DNA of 64,000 nt from Kitagawia praeruptora (lineage: Eukaryota; Streptophyta; Magnoliopsida; Apiales; Apiaceae), in NCBI GenBank assembly GCA_037693485.1, contig CM075351.1:10287001-10351000 (forward strand), read 5' to 3'. The translations under genes and the position numbers were made by a program. Below are positions 12,943-23,770 of this stretch, piece after piece (within the stretch, counting starts at the first letter, position 1; the number at the start of each line of letters is the position of its first letter). The notes beneath the pieces were generated by a model. That model saw nothing but the letters and a program-made list of their open reading frames with translations, made no database searches and was not told the origin of the DNA.

Positions 12943-15900
12943 TTAGCCAGAATCTGAAGAATTCAGCATTCCAATCTCACTTACCAACCTTGTGAAGGTG
13001 GCTTCATCTAATGGCTTAGTGAATATATCAGCTAGTTGTTTATCTGTAGAGACATAATGCAACTCAATGGTTCCATTAGTTGCATGTTCTCTTATGAAAT
13101 GATATCTGATGTCAATGTGCTTTGTTCTAGAATGATTGACAGGATTGGCAACTATAGAGATTGCACTTGTGTTGTCACACATGATTGGAATTCTTTCCAA
13201 CACAAGTCCATAATCTCTAAGTTGATTTCTAATCCAAAGCACTTGAGCACAGCAACTTCCAGCAGCTATGTATTCAGCCTCAGCTGTAGAAGTTGACACA
13301 GATTGTTGCTTCTTGCTATACCAAGAAACTAACCTTTGTCCAAGAAACTGGCAGCTTCCTGAGGTGCTTTTCCTATCCACTCTGCATCCAGCATAATCAG
13401 CATCAGAATAACCAACCAGATTGAACCCTGTGTCCTTAGGATACCATAATCCCAAGTTAGGAGTGCCCTTCAGATATCTAAAGATCCTTTTTATTGCAAT
13501 CAAATGTGATTCCTTTGGATTTGATTGAAACCTTGCACACAAGCATGTAGCAAACATGATGTCTGGCCTACTTGCAGTGAGGTAGAGTAGAGAACCAACC
13601 ATGCCTCTGTAGACTGAGATATCTACTCTCTTGCCTTTAGCATCTTCATCCAATTTAGTGGTAGTGGCCATGGGTGTCTTGGCAGGTGAACAATCTTCCA
13701 AGTCAAACTTCTTCAATAAATCCTTGATGTACTTGGTTTGACTGATAAAGATACCATCCTTCCTTTGACTGACTTGCAACCCTAGAAAGAATGTCAACTC
13801 TCCCATCATACTCATCTCATATCTGCTCTGCATGAGTTTAGAGAATTTCTCACACAGTTTCTCATTTGTAGAACCAAAAATGATATCATCCACATAGATT
13901 TGAACTAGGATCATATCATCACCATGCTTCTTGTAAAACAGTGTCTTGTCCAATGTGCCTCGAGTGAATTGATTTTCAAGAAGGAATTGTGATAAAGTAT
14001 CATACCATGCTCTTGGAGCTTGCTTAAGTCCATACAATGCCTTAAGCAATCTGTAGACAAATTCTGGGAAATGTGGATCCTCAAAGCCAGGTGGTTGTTG
14101 CACATAAACCTCTTCTTCCAACTCTCCATTTAGAAATGCACTTTTGACATCCATTTGATAAACTTTAAAGTTTGAATGAGCAGCAAATGCCAAGAATATT
14201 CTAATGGCTTCCAATCTAGCAACAGGGGCAAATGTCTCATCATAATCAATGCCTTCCTGTTGAGAGTATCCTTTTGCAACCAGCCTTGCTTTGTTTCTTA
14301 TTATTACACCATCTTCATCCATCTTATTCTTCAGAACCCATTTTGTTCCAACTATGGTTCTGTTCTTTGGTGCAGGCACAAGTTCCCATACTTTGTTCCT
14401 TTCAAATTGATTCAGCTCCTCTTGCATGGCAATAATCCAATCTGGATCCAACAATGCATCATCAAGTTTCTTAGGCTCAACTTGTGATAGAAAACATCCA
14501 TAGAGGCACTCATTTTGAGTTGCTCTCCTAGTCCTTACTCCTGCATTAGGATCTCCAATGATTTGCTCTGCAGTGTGTGATCTATCCCATTTCCTCGAGT
14601 GTTCAGCCTGATTTCTCATTCTTGATGTTGCTTCATCATCCACATCATGGTCATCCTCATTTCCTCCCCCTGTGAAGTTGCCATTACTCACAGGTGTGTC
14701 TTGGATGCTTGTTTCTCCACTATTGGTTGGCACAAATTCTTCTCTTGTATCATTATTCACTTGAGAATGTTGAACTTGAGTTTTAACTCCAGTTTCAGTC
14801 TCTTCATCAGAATCATCTAGATTATCAAACTTCAATGGATCTTTGTCTTCATCATTGGCTTTTTCTAGTCCAGGTAGTTTGCTGTCATCAAATGTTACAT
14901 CTGTGCTTTCCATAACTTTCTTTTGACTGATGACATAAACCTTGTATGCAATTCTTTCCATAGAATAGCCAAGAAAAATTCCTTCAAATGCTTTTGCATC
15001 AAACTTTCCAACATATTCAGAATTATCCTTGAGTACAAAGCATTTGCTTCCAAAAGTATGAACATACTTTAGTGTAGGCTTCTTTCCAGTCATCAAGTTG
15101 TAAGGTGTCTTTCCAGTGTTTTTGTTGATGAGGGTCCTGTTCTGAATATAGCATGCAGTGCTCACAGCCTCAGCCCAAAAACATGTAGGCATTTTTGCAT
15201 CAAGTAACATTGTTCTAGCAGCCTCAATTAGAGTTCTATTCTTTCTCTCAACAACTCCATTTTGTTGTGGAGTCCTTGGAGCTGAGAATTGCTGAGAAAT
15301 GCCATTCTCTTTGCAGAATGCTTCAAGTGTGGCATTTCTGAACTCTGTTCCATTATCACTCCTCAGTGCAATCACACTTGCATCGTTTGCCTTTGCTTCC
15401 TTGTCAACTTTCTTTATATGCTCAATAATCACTTGTGGAGCCTCATCTTTTGATGCCAGAAATTCCACCCATGTATACCTTGAAAAATCATCAACCATTA
15501 CCAGGGCATACTTCTTTCTTCCAAGTGACATTATGTTGACAGGCCCAAACAAATCCATATGGATGAGTTGTAGTGGCTTGGTTACAGATGTCACTGTCTT
15601 TGACTTGTGGCTTGATCTCTTCATTTTTCCTTTTTGACAAGCCTCACACACTCCTTCTTGGCAGAATTCAAGTGTGGGCATGCCTCTCACTAACTCTCTT
15701 TTGACTAGAGAATTAATGGCCTTGAAGTTCAGGTGTGATAGTTTCTTGTGCCACAGCCAACAATCTTCATTTGATGCTTTTGAGTAAAAGCAACAAATTT
15801 TGTCCTTGTTTGCAGAGTCCATATTGGCTACAAACAGGCTTCCCTTCCTTACTCCAGATAGAGCAAAATCACCAGTCTTCTTGTGGGTGATCAAACATTC

Positions 15901-16215
15901 ATCTTTGTCAAAATTCACTTTGAATCCTCTATCAGTAAACTGACCAACACTTAACAGATTATGCTTGAGCCCCTTGACTAGTGCTACATCTTCAATGATG
16001 ACATTTCCAACTTTCAGCTTGCCATATCCCAATGTGTTACCCATGCTGTCATCTCCAAAAGCAACCATTGGGCCAGCCTTCTCCTCATACTGTGATAGCA
16101 GGGCCATATCACCAGTCATATGGTTTGAGCATCCACTGTCCAAAATCCACATGACCTTCTTTTCACTTTCTTTGCCCTGCAAACACAAAGGTATTACTTT
16201 TCCTTTGGTACCCAA
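12943..16215 (-). CDS. pol: Copia-1 Pol polyprotein: protease, integrase, RT, RNase H (about 1090 aa)
   Basis: Copies element RNA into DNA and inserts it into the genome. In order: aspartic protease with LDSGCSNHM (Asp about residue 26); pre-integrase HHCC-type zinc region (LWHKKLSHLN to CEACQKGK); integrase core starting at DLFGP (about 220), with VDDFSR, RSDNGTEF and PQQNGVVERKN supplying the D,D,E residues; RVT_2 reverse transcriptase with MDVKSAFLNG, YGLKQAPRAW and IYVDD (about 775); RNase H with SDADYAG (about 938), STAEAEY and TKHIDIRYHF. No stop codon interrupts it. Pol is in the -1 frame relative to gag, so a frameshift or a recent 1-nt change must be invoked. The ATG-free start at 16215 only marks where the frame opens; the true N-terminus would come from gag. 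Confidence 0.95.
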   Translation of the reverse strand: MGTKGKVIPLCLQGKESEKKVMWILDSGCSNHMTGDMALLSQYEEKAGPMVAFGDDSMGNTLGYGKLKVGNVIIEDVALVKGLKHNLLSVGQFTDRGFKVNFDKDECLITHKKTGDFALSGVRKGSLFVANMDSANKDKICCFYSKASNEDCWLWHKKLSHLNFKAINSLVKRELVRGMPTLEFCQEGVCEACQKGKMKRSSHKSKTVTSVTKPLQLIHMDLFGPVNIMSLGRKKYALVMVDDFSRYTWVEFLASKDEAPQVIIEHIKKVDKEAKANDASVIALRSDNGTEFRNATLEAFCKENGISQQFSAPRTPQQNGVVERKNRTLIEAARTMLLDAKMPTCFWAEAVSTACYIQNRTLINKNTGKTPYNLMTGKKPTLKYVHTFGSKCFVLKDNSEYVGKFDAKAFEGIFLGYSMERIAYKVYVISQKKVMESTDVTFDDSKLPGLEKANDEDKDPLKFDNLDDSDEETETGVKTQVQHSQVNNDTREEFVPTNSGETSIQDTPVSNGNFTGGGNEDDHDVDDEATSRMRNQAEHSRKWDRSHTAEQIIGDPNAGVRTRRATQNECLYGCFLSQVEPKKLDDALLDPDWIIAMQEELNQFERNKVWELVPAPKNRTIVGTKWVLKNKMDEDGVIIRNKARLVAKGYSQQEGIDYDETFAPVARLEAIRIFLAFAAHSNFKVYQMDVKSAFLNGELEEEVYVQQPPGFEDPHFPEFVYRLLKALYGLKQAPRAWYDTLSQFLLENQFTRGTLDKTLFYKKHGDDMILVQIYVDDIIFGSTNEKLCEKFSKLMQSRYEMSMMGELTFFLGLQVSQRKDGIFISQTKYIKDLLKKFDLEDCSPAKTPMATTTKLDEDAKGKRVDISVYRGMVGSLLYLTASRPDIMFATCLCARFQSNPKESHLIAIKRIFRYLKGTPNLGLWYPKDTGFNLVGYSDADYAGCRVDRKSTSGSCQFLGQRLVSWYSKKQQSVSTSTAEAEYIAAGSCCAQVLWIRNQLRDYGLVLERIPIMCDNTSAISIVANPVNHSRTKHIDIRYHFIREHATNGTIELHYVSTDKQLADIFTKPLDEATFTRLVSEIGMLNSSDSG

Positions 16216-18701
16216 ACAAGTTTGGGTCCATGTGACTTAGAGACAGTTTTATCATAAACAACATGCTTGTCAACTTTCTTAGTGTTAGTCTTCTTGTCAC
16301 TGTTGGAAGTCTTAGAACCTGAGGTTTCAGACTTAGGTGACAAAGGTACCTTCCTAGCTTTAGGAGGACTTGAAGACTTTGACCTTGTGTAGTGTGTGTG
16401 AGAATTGTGACTGATACAACCATCAATGAACTGCCTTCTTAAATTAAAACAACTAGTCATAACATTCATATTGCATGGCATACAGTCAAATTTATCACAG
16501 AAATGTGCATCTCTATGACTTAGAGGCACAGAACAATCATAGAAAGGTTTAGACACACTACCAACAGGTTTCTTGCATGCATGAGTTAGATGATTGGTAC
16601 TGAAACAGTTCTGACAAGTTTTCCTGGGGGCATTAGGCATATAAGCATAGTTGTTATCCTTGTTAATCCCTAACTTGCCATTTCTGTTCTGTTTCTTCTT
16701 AGTCACTTCCTTTTCTGATTCACTCTTCCCAGCTGAGATAAACTTAACAAACTTCTTAGGTCTTGGCCTATCAACTACTGGTTTCTTGGTCTTTGACTTG
16801 ACACTCTCACCCTTAGAGGATGCTTGCTGTTCACTAGATTGTGCCTCATCCTCATCATTCAACATTTGCTTGATGAGTAAGGCATCCTCATCAATTTCAA
16901 ATGTTGATTCCTTAAAAATTGGATTTTCAGTTTTTCTCAAAATGTGAGGCACTTTCTCATGAACAGCTGTGTCCTCTTCAATGACATCATAGCCTTTCCT
17001 TTGCTTGAGAGAGTCATAGTCAAGTCCAATAGCTGCTTTGGGTTTAGCTTCAATTTTCTCACAGTAGGATTGCACTAAACCAGATGATTTCTTGAAAGTT
17101 TTTAGTTTGAATTCATTCTCAGCTAATTCATCCCTAAGAGCCTTCTCTACTTGACTAGCACATAAAACCTTGTTCTTCAAATATTCAACTTCTTTCTTAA
17201 GGTTTTCTACTTGCATAGTAGTTAGCTCAAGTTCCTCATTCTTTTTGGTTAATATTTCATTTCTAGTAGACAGTTTAGCAATCTCCTCATTAGCAGCAGT
17301 CATACTAGTATGAATATTAAACATTTCAACAGATAATTGTTCAATCATGCATTTGTATTCAGAAACAGACAAGTCTATAGTAGTGAAAGATGGTACCTGA
17401 GAATCAGATGAAGATGAGTCATCCTTGGAGTTGGCCATCAAGGCATAGTTGCAGAATTCTTGTTCCTCTTCATCACTCTCAGAATCATCCCAACACTTCC
17501 CTTCAGCTATGTAGGCCTTACCTTGTGTCTGCTTTTTTAGAAGGGCCTCATACTTAGCTTCTAGCTCAAGATAATCTCTATCCTTCTTTTTAGGCTTCTT
17601 GCATTCACTGGCAAAATGCCCTAGGTCATTGCATCTATAACACCTTACAGATGACCTATCCACATAACCGGTTTTGGACTTATTTCTGTTTGGTTTCACA
17701 GGTGCCTTGTTCTTGTTGGTTGAATGGTTTTGAGTTTTGGGTTTGAAGGGTTGATTTCTTTTAAATCTGATGTTTGGAAATTTTCTGGCCATGAAGGCAT
17801 ATGAAGTGTTTTCCATCCCATCAAGTTCTTCCAGAGTGTAAAACTCTTCTTCTTCTTCCTCCTTTTCCTCAACAGGTTCACTCACCCCAGCTTCAGTTTC
17901 TTCATCATCTGCCACCTCCTCTATCCTTATTTGGCTTGTAGATGCTTCTAGGTCCAGAATGGATTTGTTGACAATCAAGGCACATGATGTGTTTATCATC
18001 CTACCTTGGTTGGCTTGGATAGCCCTTTTCTGAAGCAACTCAAGTTCATGAGTCTTTAGGACTCCATAGAGCACATCACAGGTGACTTTGTTCAAATCTC
18101 TCTCTCTTAGAGAAATGACTCTTTGCTCCAGATGATTTGGTGAAGACAACAGAAATTTCATATTTAACTCCTTGGTGCTGTAAACCTTTCCATTCATCTG
18201 CAACTCAGTAACTAGCTTGTGAAACCTTTCAAACATTTCAGTGATGCTTTCCTTGGGCTGTGCCATGAAAGCTTCATACTGTGTGACCAGTATCTGTTTC
18301 CTGTTTTCCTTAACCTCATCAGTCCCTTCACACAACACCTCAATGTGATCCCACATCTCTTTAGCAGACGTGCATGATGCAATGTTTGCAAACATTGACA
18401 TGTCCATGGAATCAATGATGAGCAACATGAGGTGGCTGTCAAGAGCAACCTTCTCCCTTTCTGACTCTGTCCACTTTGATGGATCCTTGGCCTCATAAGT
18501 TCTTGGGATAGTTATGGTTCCAACAGTCTTCTCTGGTATCTCTTGTTGTGGAACAAAAGGACCATTCTTGAGAATCTCAGGATACAAGGGATGAGAGGCT
18601 TTAATGAACAACATCATCTTTATCTTCCAGAGGTTGAAGTTTTCTTTATCAAACTTAGGGACCTTCACCGTTCCTGTAGTCTTTGGTGTATTCGAACTCA
18701 T
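16194..18701 (-). CDS. gag: Copia-1 Gag polyprotein (835 aa)
   Basis: Structural capsid protein of a Copia element, expected in cytoplasmic virus-like particles. The ATG at 18701 (MSSNTPKTTG) is preferred: the open frame extends 62 codons upstream, but that part lies in the LTR and PBS, and the same start is kept in Copia-2. The N-terminal ~280 residues carry the UBN2/Retrotran_gag_2 type core (VPKFDKENFNLWKIKMMLFI; later an LNMKFLLSSP block). A CCHC zinc knuckle, CYRCNDLGHFASEC, lies near residue 353. A second CX2CX4HX4C knuckle, CQNCFSTNHLTHAC, lies near residue 694, with a coiled-coil-like Glu/Lys stretch between them. The frame ends WVPKEK-stop, overlapping the pol frame by about 20 nt. 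At 835 aa it is long for Copia, as in Sireviruses. Confidence 0.92.
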   Translation of the reverse strand: MSSNTPKTTGTVKVPKFDKENFNLWKIKMMLFIKASHPLYPEILKNGPFVPQQEIPEKTVGTITIPRTYEAKDPSKWTESEREKVALDSHLMLLIIDSMDMSMFANIASCTSAKEMWDHIEVLCEGTDEVKENRKQILVTQYEAFMAQPKESITEMFERFHKLVTELQMNGKVYSTKELNMKFLLSSPNHLEQRVISLRERDLNKVTCDVLYGVLKTHELELLQKRAIQANQGRMINTSCALIVNKSILDLEASTSQIRIEEVADDEETEAGVSEPVEEKEEEEEEFYTLEELDGMENTSYAFMARKFPNIRFKRNQPFKPKTQNHSTNKNKAPVKPNRNKSKTGYVDRSSVRCYRCNDLGHFASECKKPKKKDRDYLELEAKYEALLKKQTQGKAYIAEGKCWDDSESDEEEQEFCNYALMANSKDDSSSSDSQVPSFTTIDLSVSEYKCMIEQLSVEMFNIHTSMTAANEEIAKLSTRNEILTKKNEELELTTMQVENLKKEVEYLKNKVLCASQVEKALRDELAENEFKLKTFKKSSGLVQSYCEKIEAKPKAAIGLDYDSLKQRKGYDVIEEDTAVHEKVPHILRKTENPIFKESTFEIDEDALLIKQMLNDEDEAQSSEQQASSKGESVKSKTKKPVVDRPRPKKFVKFISAGKSESEKEVTKKKQNRNGKLGINKDNNYAYMPNAPRKTCQNCFSTNHLTHACKKPVGSVSKPFYDCSVPLSHRDAHFCDKFDCMPCNMNVMTSCFNLRRQFIDGCISHNSHTHYTRSKSSSPPKARKVPLSPKSETSGSKTSNSDKKTNTKKVDKHVVYDKTVSKSHGPKLVWVPKEK

Positions 18702-18732
18702 GATCGTTTCTCTGTTTTTGAATAACCAGCCT

Positions 18733-18744
18733 GCTCTGATACCA
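18733..18744 (-). other. Primer-binding site of Copia-1 (initiator Met tRNA)
   Basis: The minus strand reads TGGTATCAGAGC two bases after the LTR end. This is the standard complement of the 3' end of plant initiator methionine tRNA, and it fixes the element's orientation as minus. Confidence 0.9.
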
Positions 18745-18746
18745 CT

Positions 18747-20037
18747 TGTTGAGTATTGAACACGGTAAAAGAATACAGAGGGGGGGGGTGAATGGATTCT
18801 TGAACTTTTCTTGATTGAGTCTATGTAGCAGATAAGTGCCTTTGTGTGTAGAAGTGAAGGTGCGGATAAATAAACAACACAAGACACAATATCACTTTAA
18901 TCTAATGTATTATTAGATAAAGGTTGCTACAATCTGTGAATACAAATGGTAGTATTCTCAGCTTCGTTTTTCTCAGAGAGATATGGCTTACAGTGTATGA
19001 AAAACTTGACTCACAAAAGTTACTAAGTTATGAAGTGAGGTTGTGTCCTTATAGAATATGGATACAACCCACTTACTGCAAATAAGGTAGCTAAACAAAT
19101 TACTTTCTAGTCTGTCTATCCTTTTTGAGTAAGTGTCCAAACGGTTACAGATTTGACTTTGCAAAGCCTGTTTAGATCCACTTCTTTAGCTCCTTGTCTC
19201 TTCTATATCTCTCCAAGCTTCCTTGTAGGCTTTCCAGAGCACGTTACAGATTGTGGTCCATAAAGTGCATTGGCTTGTTGCAGGTTTCTGACTTGTACAA
19301 TTTCTTCAGTATTTTGTCTCCAAGAATGTATTCGAGAAGTGACTAAGTAAGTGATTCGAGAACTAGAATTGACTTGATCGATAACTCTGAGTTCTCGAAT
19401 ACTGTTATAATGACATATCGAACCACTTCTCGAATAGCTCTTTTCCATCAGGATTCCTTGAGTTGTCGAATAGAACATTTGACTTATCGAATCCTCGAGT
19501 TATCGAATAGCTTTCTGAGTCCTTGAGATATCGAATGGAACTTTGACTTGTTGACTCTTTGAGAACTCGAATACCATCTTGACTTGTTGACTTCTTGAGT
19601 TCTCGAATAGAGTAGTAGACATATCGAATCCCTGAGATATCGAATGAGATATCGAACAGTGTATTCAGAGATATCGAATAGTGTCTTGAGATATCGAATC
19701 CCTGACTTCTCGAATGCTGGACTTCTCGAATAGACAAACATACTTCTCGAATTGGTACTTAGGCAAATTCTTCATTTCTTCAAATCCCAACTGTGATTAT
19801 TTGACAGTCTTTAACTCCTTGCTTGAGGCATGAACCTTGGAACTTCTTTCAAGCATTATTCTAGACTCTATTTGTACAATTACACAACTAGGATTTGATG
19901 CCTTCTACAAGTACAATACAAACAGAAACTCTACAACTAGAGGTTCCCTCAGTTAAGAGGTCATGTAAGTAATGCAAAGCATTACAAACAATTAGGCTTG
20001 TTATTAGATGTGTACAGGCATGCCTCTGTAACTAACA
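18747..20037 (-). repeat. 5' LTR of Copia-1 (1291 bp)
   Basis: On the minus strand it begins TGTTAGTTACAG and ends TACTCAACA. It is homologous to the Copia-2 LTRs (1289 and 1284 bp). The PBS follows directly on the minus strand. Positions 19320-19750 hold a dense array of short motifs related to TTCGAGAA and TTCGATATC. Confidence 0.9.
19320..19750. repeat. Array of TTCnnGAA and TTCGATATC motifs in the Copia-1 LTR
   Basis: I count eight exact TTCGAGAA/TTCTCGAA octamers here, plus many TTCGATATCTC and TTCGATAA variants at irregular 15-40 bp spacing. Each octamer satisfies TTCnnGAA, the inverted pair that forms the core of plant heat-shock elements. The same kind of array lies in the Copia-2 LTRs (26610-27060, 58495-58925). 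A regulatory role is inference. Confidence 0.6.
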
Positions 20038-20990
20038 TAATTTAATAAAAGATTGATTACCAAATAAAAGTACATTTAATTACAAAAAAAATCTTTAAAA
20101 AATATATGATAAAATAAAATATTAAAAAAGTAATAAAAACATGTCTTAATTAGAAATGATACCAAAATTCAACAAAATATAATCTATAAAATAAATGCCA
20201 ATACAAAAAAAAATATTCAAATTTAGAAAACTAAAATCAACAATAAATTCTAATATAATGCACTTAAAACAAATATAAAACAACACAAAAATATAAAAAG
20301 ATAGTACATATTTTCTTTAAAAAAAGTACAAATGTATGTGTTCACAATTACATAAATACACACACACACATATATAAAGAATAGTTGAATCAATAAAATT
20401 AGTTTCCACATGTTTAAAGTACATATATTCTAATAAAATAGAAGAAAACATCCCAAACAATATGAAATATTAAAATATAAGTTAGGCTAAACCTTAAAAT
20501 ATCATTTACAAAAAAATATCATTTACCAAATAAAAGTGGTTTAAGAAAAAATTATTTTAATAAAAATCATTAAAGATTCTATTTTTAGGTTTGTCAACAA
20601 ATATATTTATAAAAATTTAAATTTAAAAAATGTGAGCACAAATCAACAAATAAACAAATTCTTTTGCAAAGAAAACATTTTAATTAAAAAAAGTGAACAC
20701 AAAAACATATTTTAAATTAGAAAGCAATCCAACCACCCACAAAATAAACTTATATTAATATCTAAATATAATACAACATAAAAATTCCTAAGATTACTCT
20801 AAACAAAAACACATAATAAATACCACACATGGCAAAAATATAAAATTAACATGAATGAATAACAATATTCAAACAAATCAAAAATTTTAATATCACACAT
20901 ATTTTCAAAAAAGTTAAAAAAAATGCCTTTAAAGGCTATAAAAATACTATAACAAAATATCTAAAAATTTTAAGATAACCATTAAATTAC
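20038..20990. other. AT-rich intergenic stretch, no gene
   Basis: Very AT-rich sequence with many short A and T runs and short CA/TA runs near 20355-20375. No ORF, RNA gene or clear transposon terminus was recognised. It may be the body of the helitron-like element that ends at 21518. Confidence 0.5.
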
Positions 20991-20993
20991 ATA

Positions 20994-21198
20994 GGGGGTG
21001 TTTGGGTGAACTTTTTTCCAGAATAAGTCAACTTATTTTAAGACAAAGTTAGAGATTCCTAACTTTCCAACTTATTTTCCAACTTATTGAATCTCAAACA
21101 TACATTAAATACTTCTATAAAAAAAACTATCAAAATATAAAATTTTTATCCAAAAATAAGTCCATAAGCCATAAAAAAAAGGTGAGGCAAACGGGGCC
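20994..21198. mobile_element. Tourist-like MITE (205 bp)
   Basis: The left end GGGGGTGTTTGGG and the inverted right end (reverse complement GGCCCCGTTTGCC) are TIRs of PIF/Harbinger (Tourist) type. A 3-bp duplication, ATA, flanks the element at 20991-20993 and 21199-21201. The interior includes AAGTCAACTTATT/AATAAGTCC arms. It is non-coding. The family assignment rests on the terminal sequence and the 3-bp duplication. Confidence 0.6.
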
Positions 21199-21489
21199 AT
21201 AATCAAAAAGATAAAAAAAATTGTAACACGAATAAAGTACGTATATGTTTCAAGTATATCATATGTAACATAATAAAATAAAAATCAAAAAATAATTATG
21301 AAATACTAAAAAATATGTTAACCTAAAATTTGAAATATAAATTATAGAAAAACAATTTACATGAAAAAAAAAACAAATTTATACTACAAACCATATAATA
21401 TATGTACAAATTATTCAAAATGCTACAAAACTAACTTTACAAGAACTAACATTATAATCAAAATTGTACTACAAAATATTAATAAAGCT

Positions 21490-21518
21490 ACCCGTGCATC
21501 GCACGGGTATAAAGCTAG
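21490..21518 (+). mobile_element. Helitron-like 3' terminus, plus orientation
   Basis: A perfect 8-bp-arm hairpin ACCCGTGCATCGCACGGGT (21490-21508) is followed 6 bp later by CTAG (21515-21518) and a host T. This is the hallmark of plant helitron 3' ends (hairpin plus CTRR before T). The 5' end (TC) was not located; the element would extend left through the AT-rich stretch. Confidence 0.6.
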
Positions 21519-21588
21519 TATATATTAAGATTGGGTACGAAATTTTTTACAAAATGACACTTATCTTACTTTGATTGATTATAATTTA

Positions 21589-21620
21589 ACTAGCTTTGTA
21601 GCCCTGCAACGCACGAGCAT
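21589..21620 (-). mobile_element. Helitron-like 3' terminus, minus orientation (degenerate)
   Basis: Read on the minus strand, GCTCGTGCGTTGCAGGGC is followed by TACAAAGCTAGT, the same layout as 21490-21518 but with an eroded hairpin. The element would extend right from 21589, possibly covering the GTAT-rich array; its other end was not found. Confidence 0.45.
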
Positions 21621-22326
21621 GCTCTAAATTACAAATATTTATGAATTATTCGTGATCACGTAGTATTGGATTGTTGATATCTTCGATTGTTCATATCTTC
21701 GCAGCAATTGTTGTGAGTAAATAGAATTTATGCAATACCCGATCGTGACATGCAAATGATAATTCTGGTTAAATTAAATCTGTTTATATTTTATGCTATT
21801 TTTTGTTTTGTTAAAGCAAACTTGAACGATATGTAATAAATTGGTCAATGTTAAGATCAAAATCATACTTCGAAATATAAATATATAGAGTTAACATGGA
21901 TGGATACAGAGATACATACAAGTTTTAATTACATAATAATAAATGCATATTAGTTAATATCAGTTATTATTATGTAATAAATATGTTAGTGTTCAAATAC
22001 CCAAAGAGCCTCCGGAAATATAACATAGATGTAATTAGTAGGGGTAAATATAACTTTTTATATGAATAAATTTGCTCATGAAAACACCCCTCATTTGCTT
22101 TATTATATATATGTGTGTGTATGTGTGTTTGGTATATTGTTTTGTGCATTTACGTATTAAAGATGTGATTGATGAGTTTTACGATAGTTAATGTTAATAC
22201 AAGTTTGTATTATATATACTTATATATACGCATGAAGGTTCTTTTTTTGTATTGTGATATTTTTTTATAATATTTAATTCGTAAATAATTACAGTAGATC
22301 TAATATGATTAATAAGATATGGTATA
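21621..22326. other. Intergenic stretch, no gene
   Basis: AT-rich, with a short TATATGTGTGTGTATGTG run near 22105-22130. No gene or transposon terminus was seen. It may be interior of the minus-oriented helitron-like element. Confidence 0.4.
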
Positions 22327-23770
22327 TGTTAGTGAATATTATACTACATTATTACTTTTCCACAAAAATTTATATATGTATGTATTTATGTTTGTACATG
22401 TGTATGTATGTATAAATATGCATATTAATTATACAATAATTAATAGATTACAAATAATGAAATATTAATAGATTATACAACATAAATGTATGTATGTCTG
22501 CTATATAGTATGTATGTATGTATGTATGTATGTATGTATGTATGTATATAATATTATAGTATATTATTATATATCTACAAAAATTTATATATGTATGTAT
22601 TTATGTTTGTACATGTGTATGTATGTATAAATATGTATAATAATTATACAACAATTAATAGATTACAAATAATGAAATATTAATAGATTGTACAACATAA
22701 ATGTATGTATATATTGTATGTATGTATGTATGTATGTATGTAGGTATACATATAATTAAACTACATTATTACTTTTCCACAAAAATTTATATATATATAT
22801 GTATTTATGTTTGTACATGTGTATGTATGTATAAATATGCATATTAATTATACAATAATTAATAGATTACAAATAATGAAATATTAATAGATTATACAAC
22901 ATAAATGTATGTATGTATGTCTGCTATATAGTATGTATGTATGTATGTATGTATGTATGTATATAATATTATAGTATATTATTATATATCTACAAAAATT
23001 TATATATGTATGTATTTATGTTTGTACATGTGTATGTATGTATAAATATGTATAATAATTATACAACAATTAATAGATTACAAATAATGAAATATTAATA
23101 GATTGTACAACATAAATGTATGTATATATAGTATGTATGTATGTATGTATGTATGTAGGTATACATATAATTAATAATTATGTATGTATGTATGTATGTA
23201 CGTATGCATGTATAATTAATAATTATACATTAATATATAATTATCTACAAATATACATTACAATTAATAATTATACATTATCTGAGGTAAGCCAACTGAG
23301 ATTTATCTACAAATTAATATATATATAAACAAAAATATATAGTATGTATGTATGTATGTATTTAATATTATAATATATTATTATATATCCACAGAAATTT
23401 AGATATGTATGTATTTATGTTTTTACATGTGTATATATGTATAAATATGCATATTAATTATACAACAATTAATAGATTACAAATAATGAAATATTAATAG
23501 ATTATACAACATAAATATATGTATATATGTATGTATGTATGTATCTATGTATGTATGTATGTATGTATGTTATATAGTATGTATGTATGTATGTATGTAT
23601 GAATGTATATAATATTATAGTATATTATTATATATCCATAGAAATTTATATATGTATGTATTTATGTTTGTACATGTGTATGTATGTATAAATAAGCATA
23701 TTAATTATATAACAATTAATAGATTACAAATAACGAAATATTAATAGATTTTTTAACATAAATGTATGTA
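22327..23770. repeat. Tandem array of ~210-240 bp units with GTAT microsatellite linkers
   Basis: Six copies of a unit containing CAAAAATTTATATATGTATG, a TTTATGTTTGTACATGTG block and AATAGATTACAAATAATG start near 22340, 22555, 22765, 22970, 23370 and 23615. Units are joined by (GTAT)n runs of varying length. Units 1+2 and 3+4 form a higher-order dimer of about 417 bp: odd units read GCATATTAATTATAC where even units read GTATAATAATTATAC. The Tyr/Val/Cys/Met-rich ORFs here come from the microsatellite. Confidence 0.85.

Larger units (their letters stand above)
1..20037 (-). mobile_element. Copia-1: Sirevirus-like Ty1/copia retrotransposon, 3' end outside window
   Basis: In minus-strand order: 5' LTR 18747-20037, PBS 18733-18744, gag 16194-18701, pol 12943-16215, a repeat-rich spacer 12097-12942, then a long third ORF (12096-11837 continuing at 2165-1). 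LARD-1 interrupts that ORF at 2166-11836. The domain order protease, integrase, RT, RNase H is that of Ty1/copia. A long gag, an initiator-Met PBS and an extra ORF after pol are typical of Sireviruses. The 3' LTR should lie left of position 1, so the target-site duplication cannot be checked. Apart from the LARD insertion and a gag/pol frame change, the coding regions look open, which suggests a fairly young element. Confidence 0.9.

Noticed and set aside
13036..16947. Plus-strand ORFs over the Copia-1 gag and pol genes
   Set aside because: Antisense shadows of well-supported minus-strand coding sequence.
22327..23770. CRISPR-like repeat array
   Set aside because: Repeats are long, AT-rich and joined by microsatellite, in a plant nuclear context; no spacers of fixed size.
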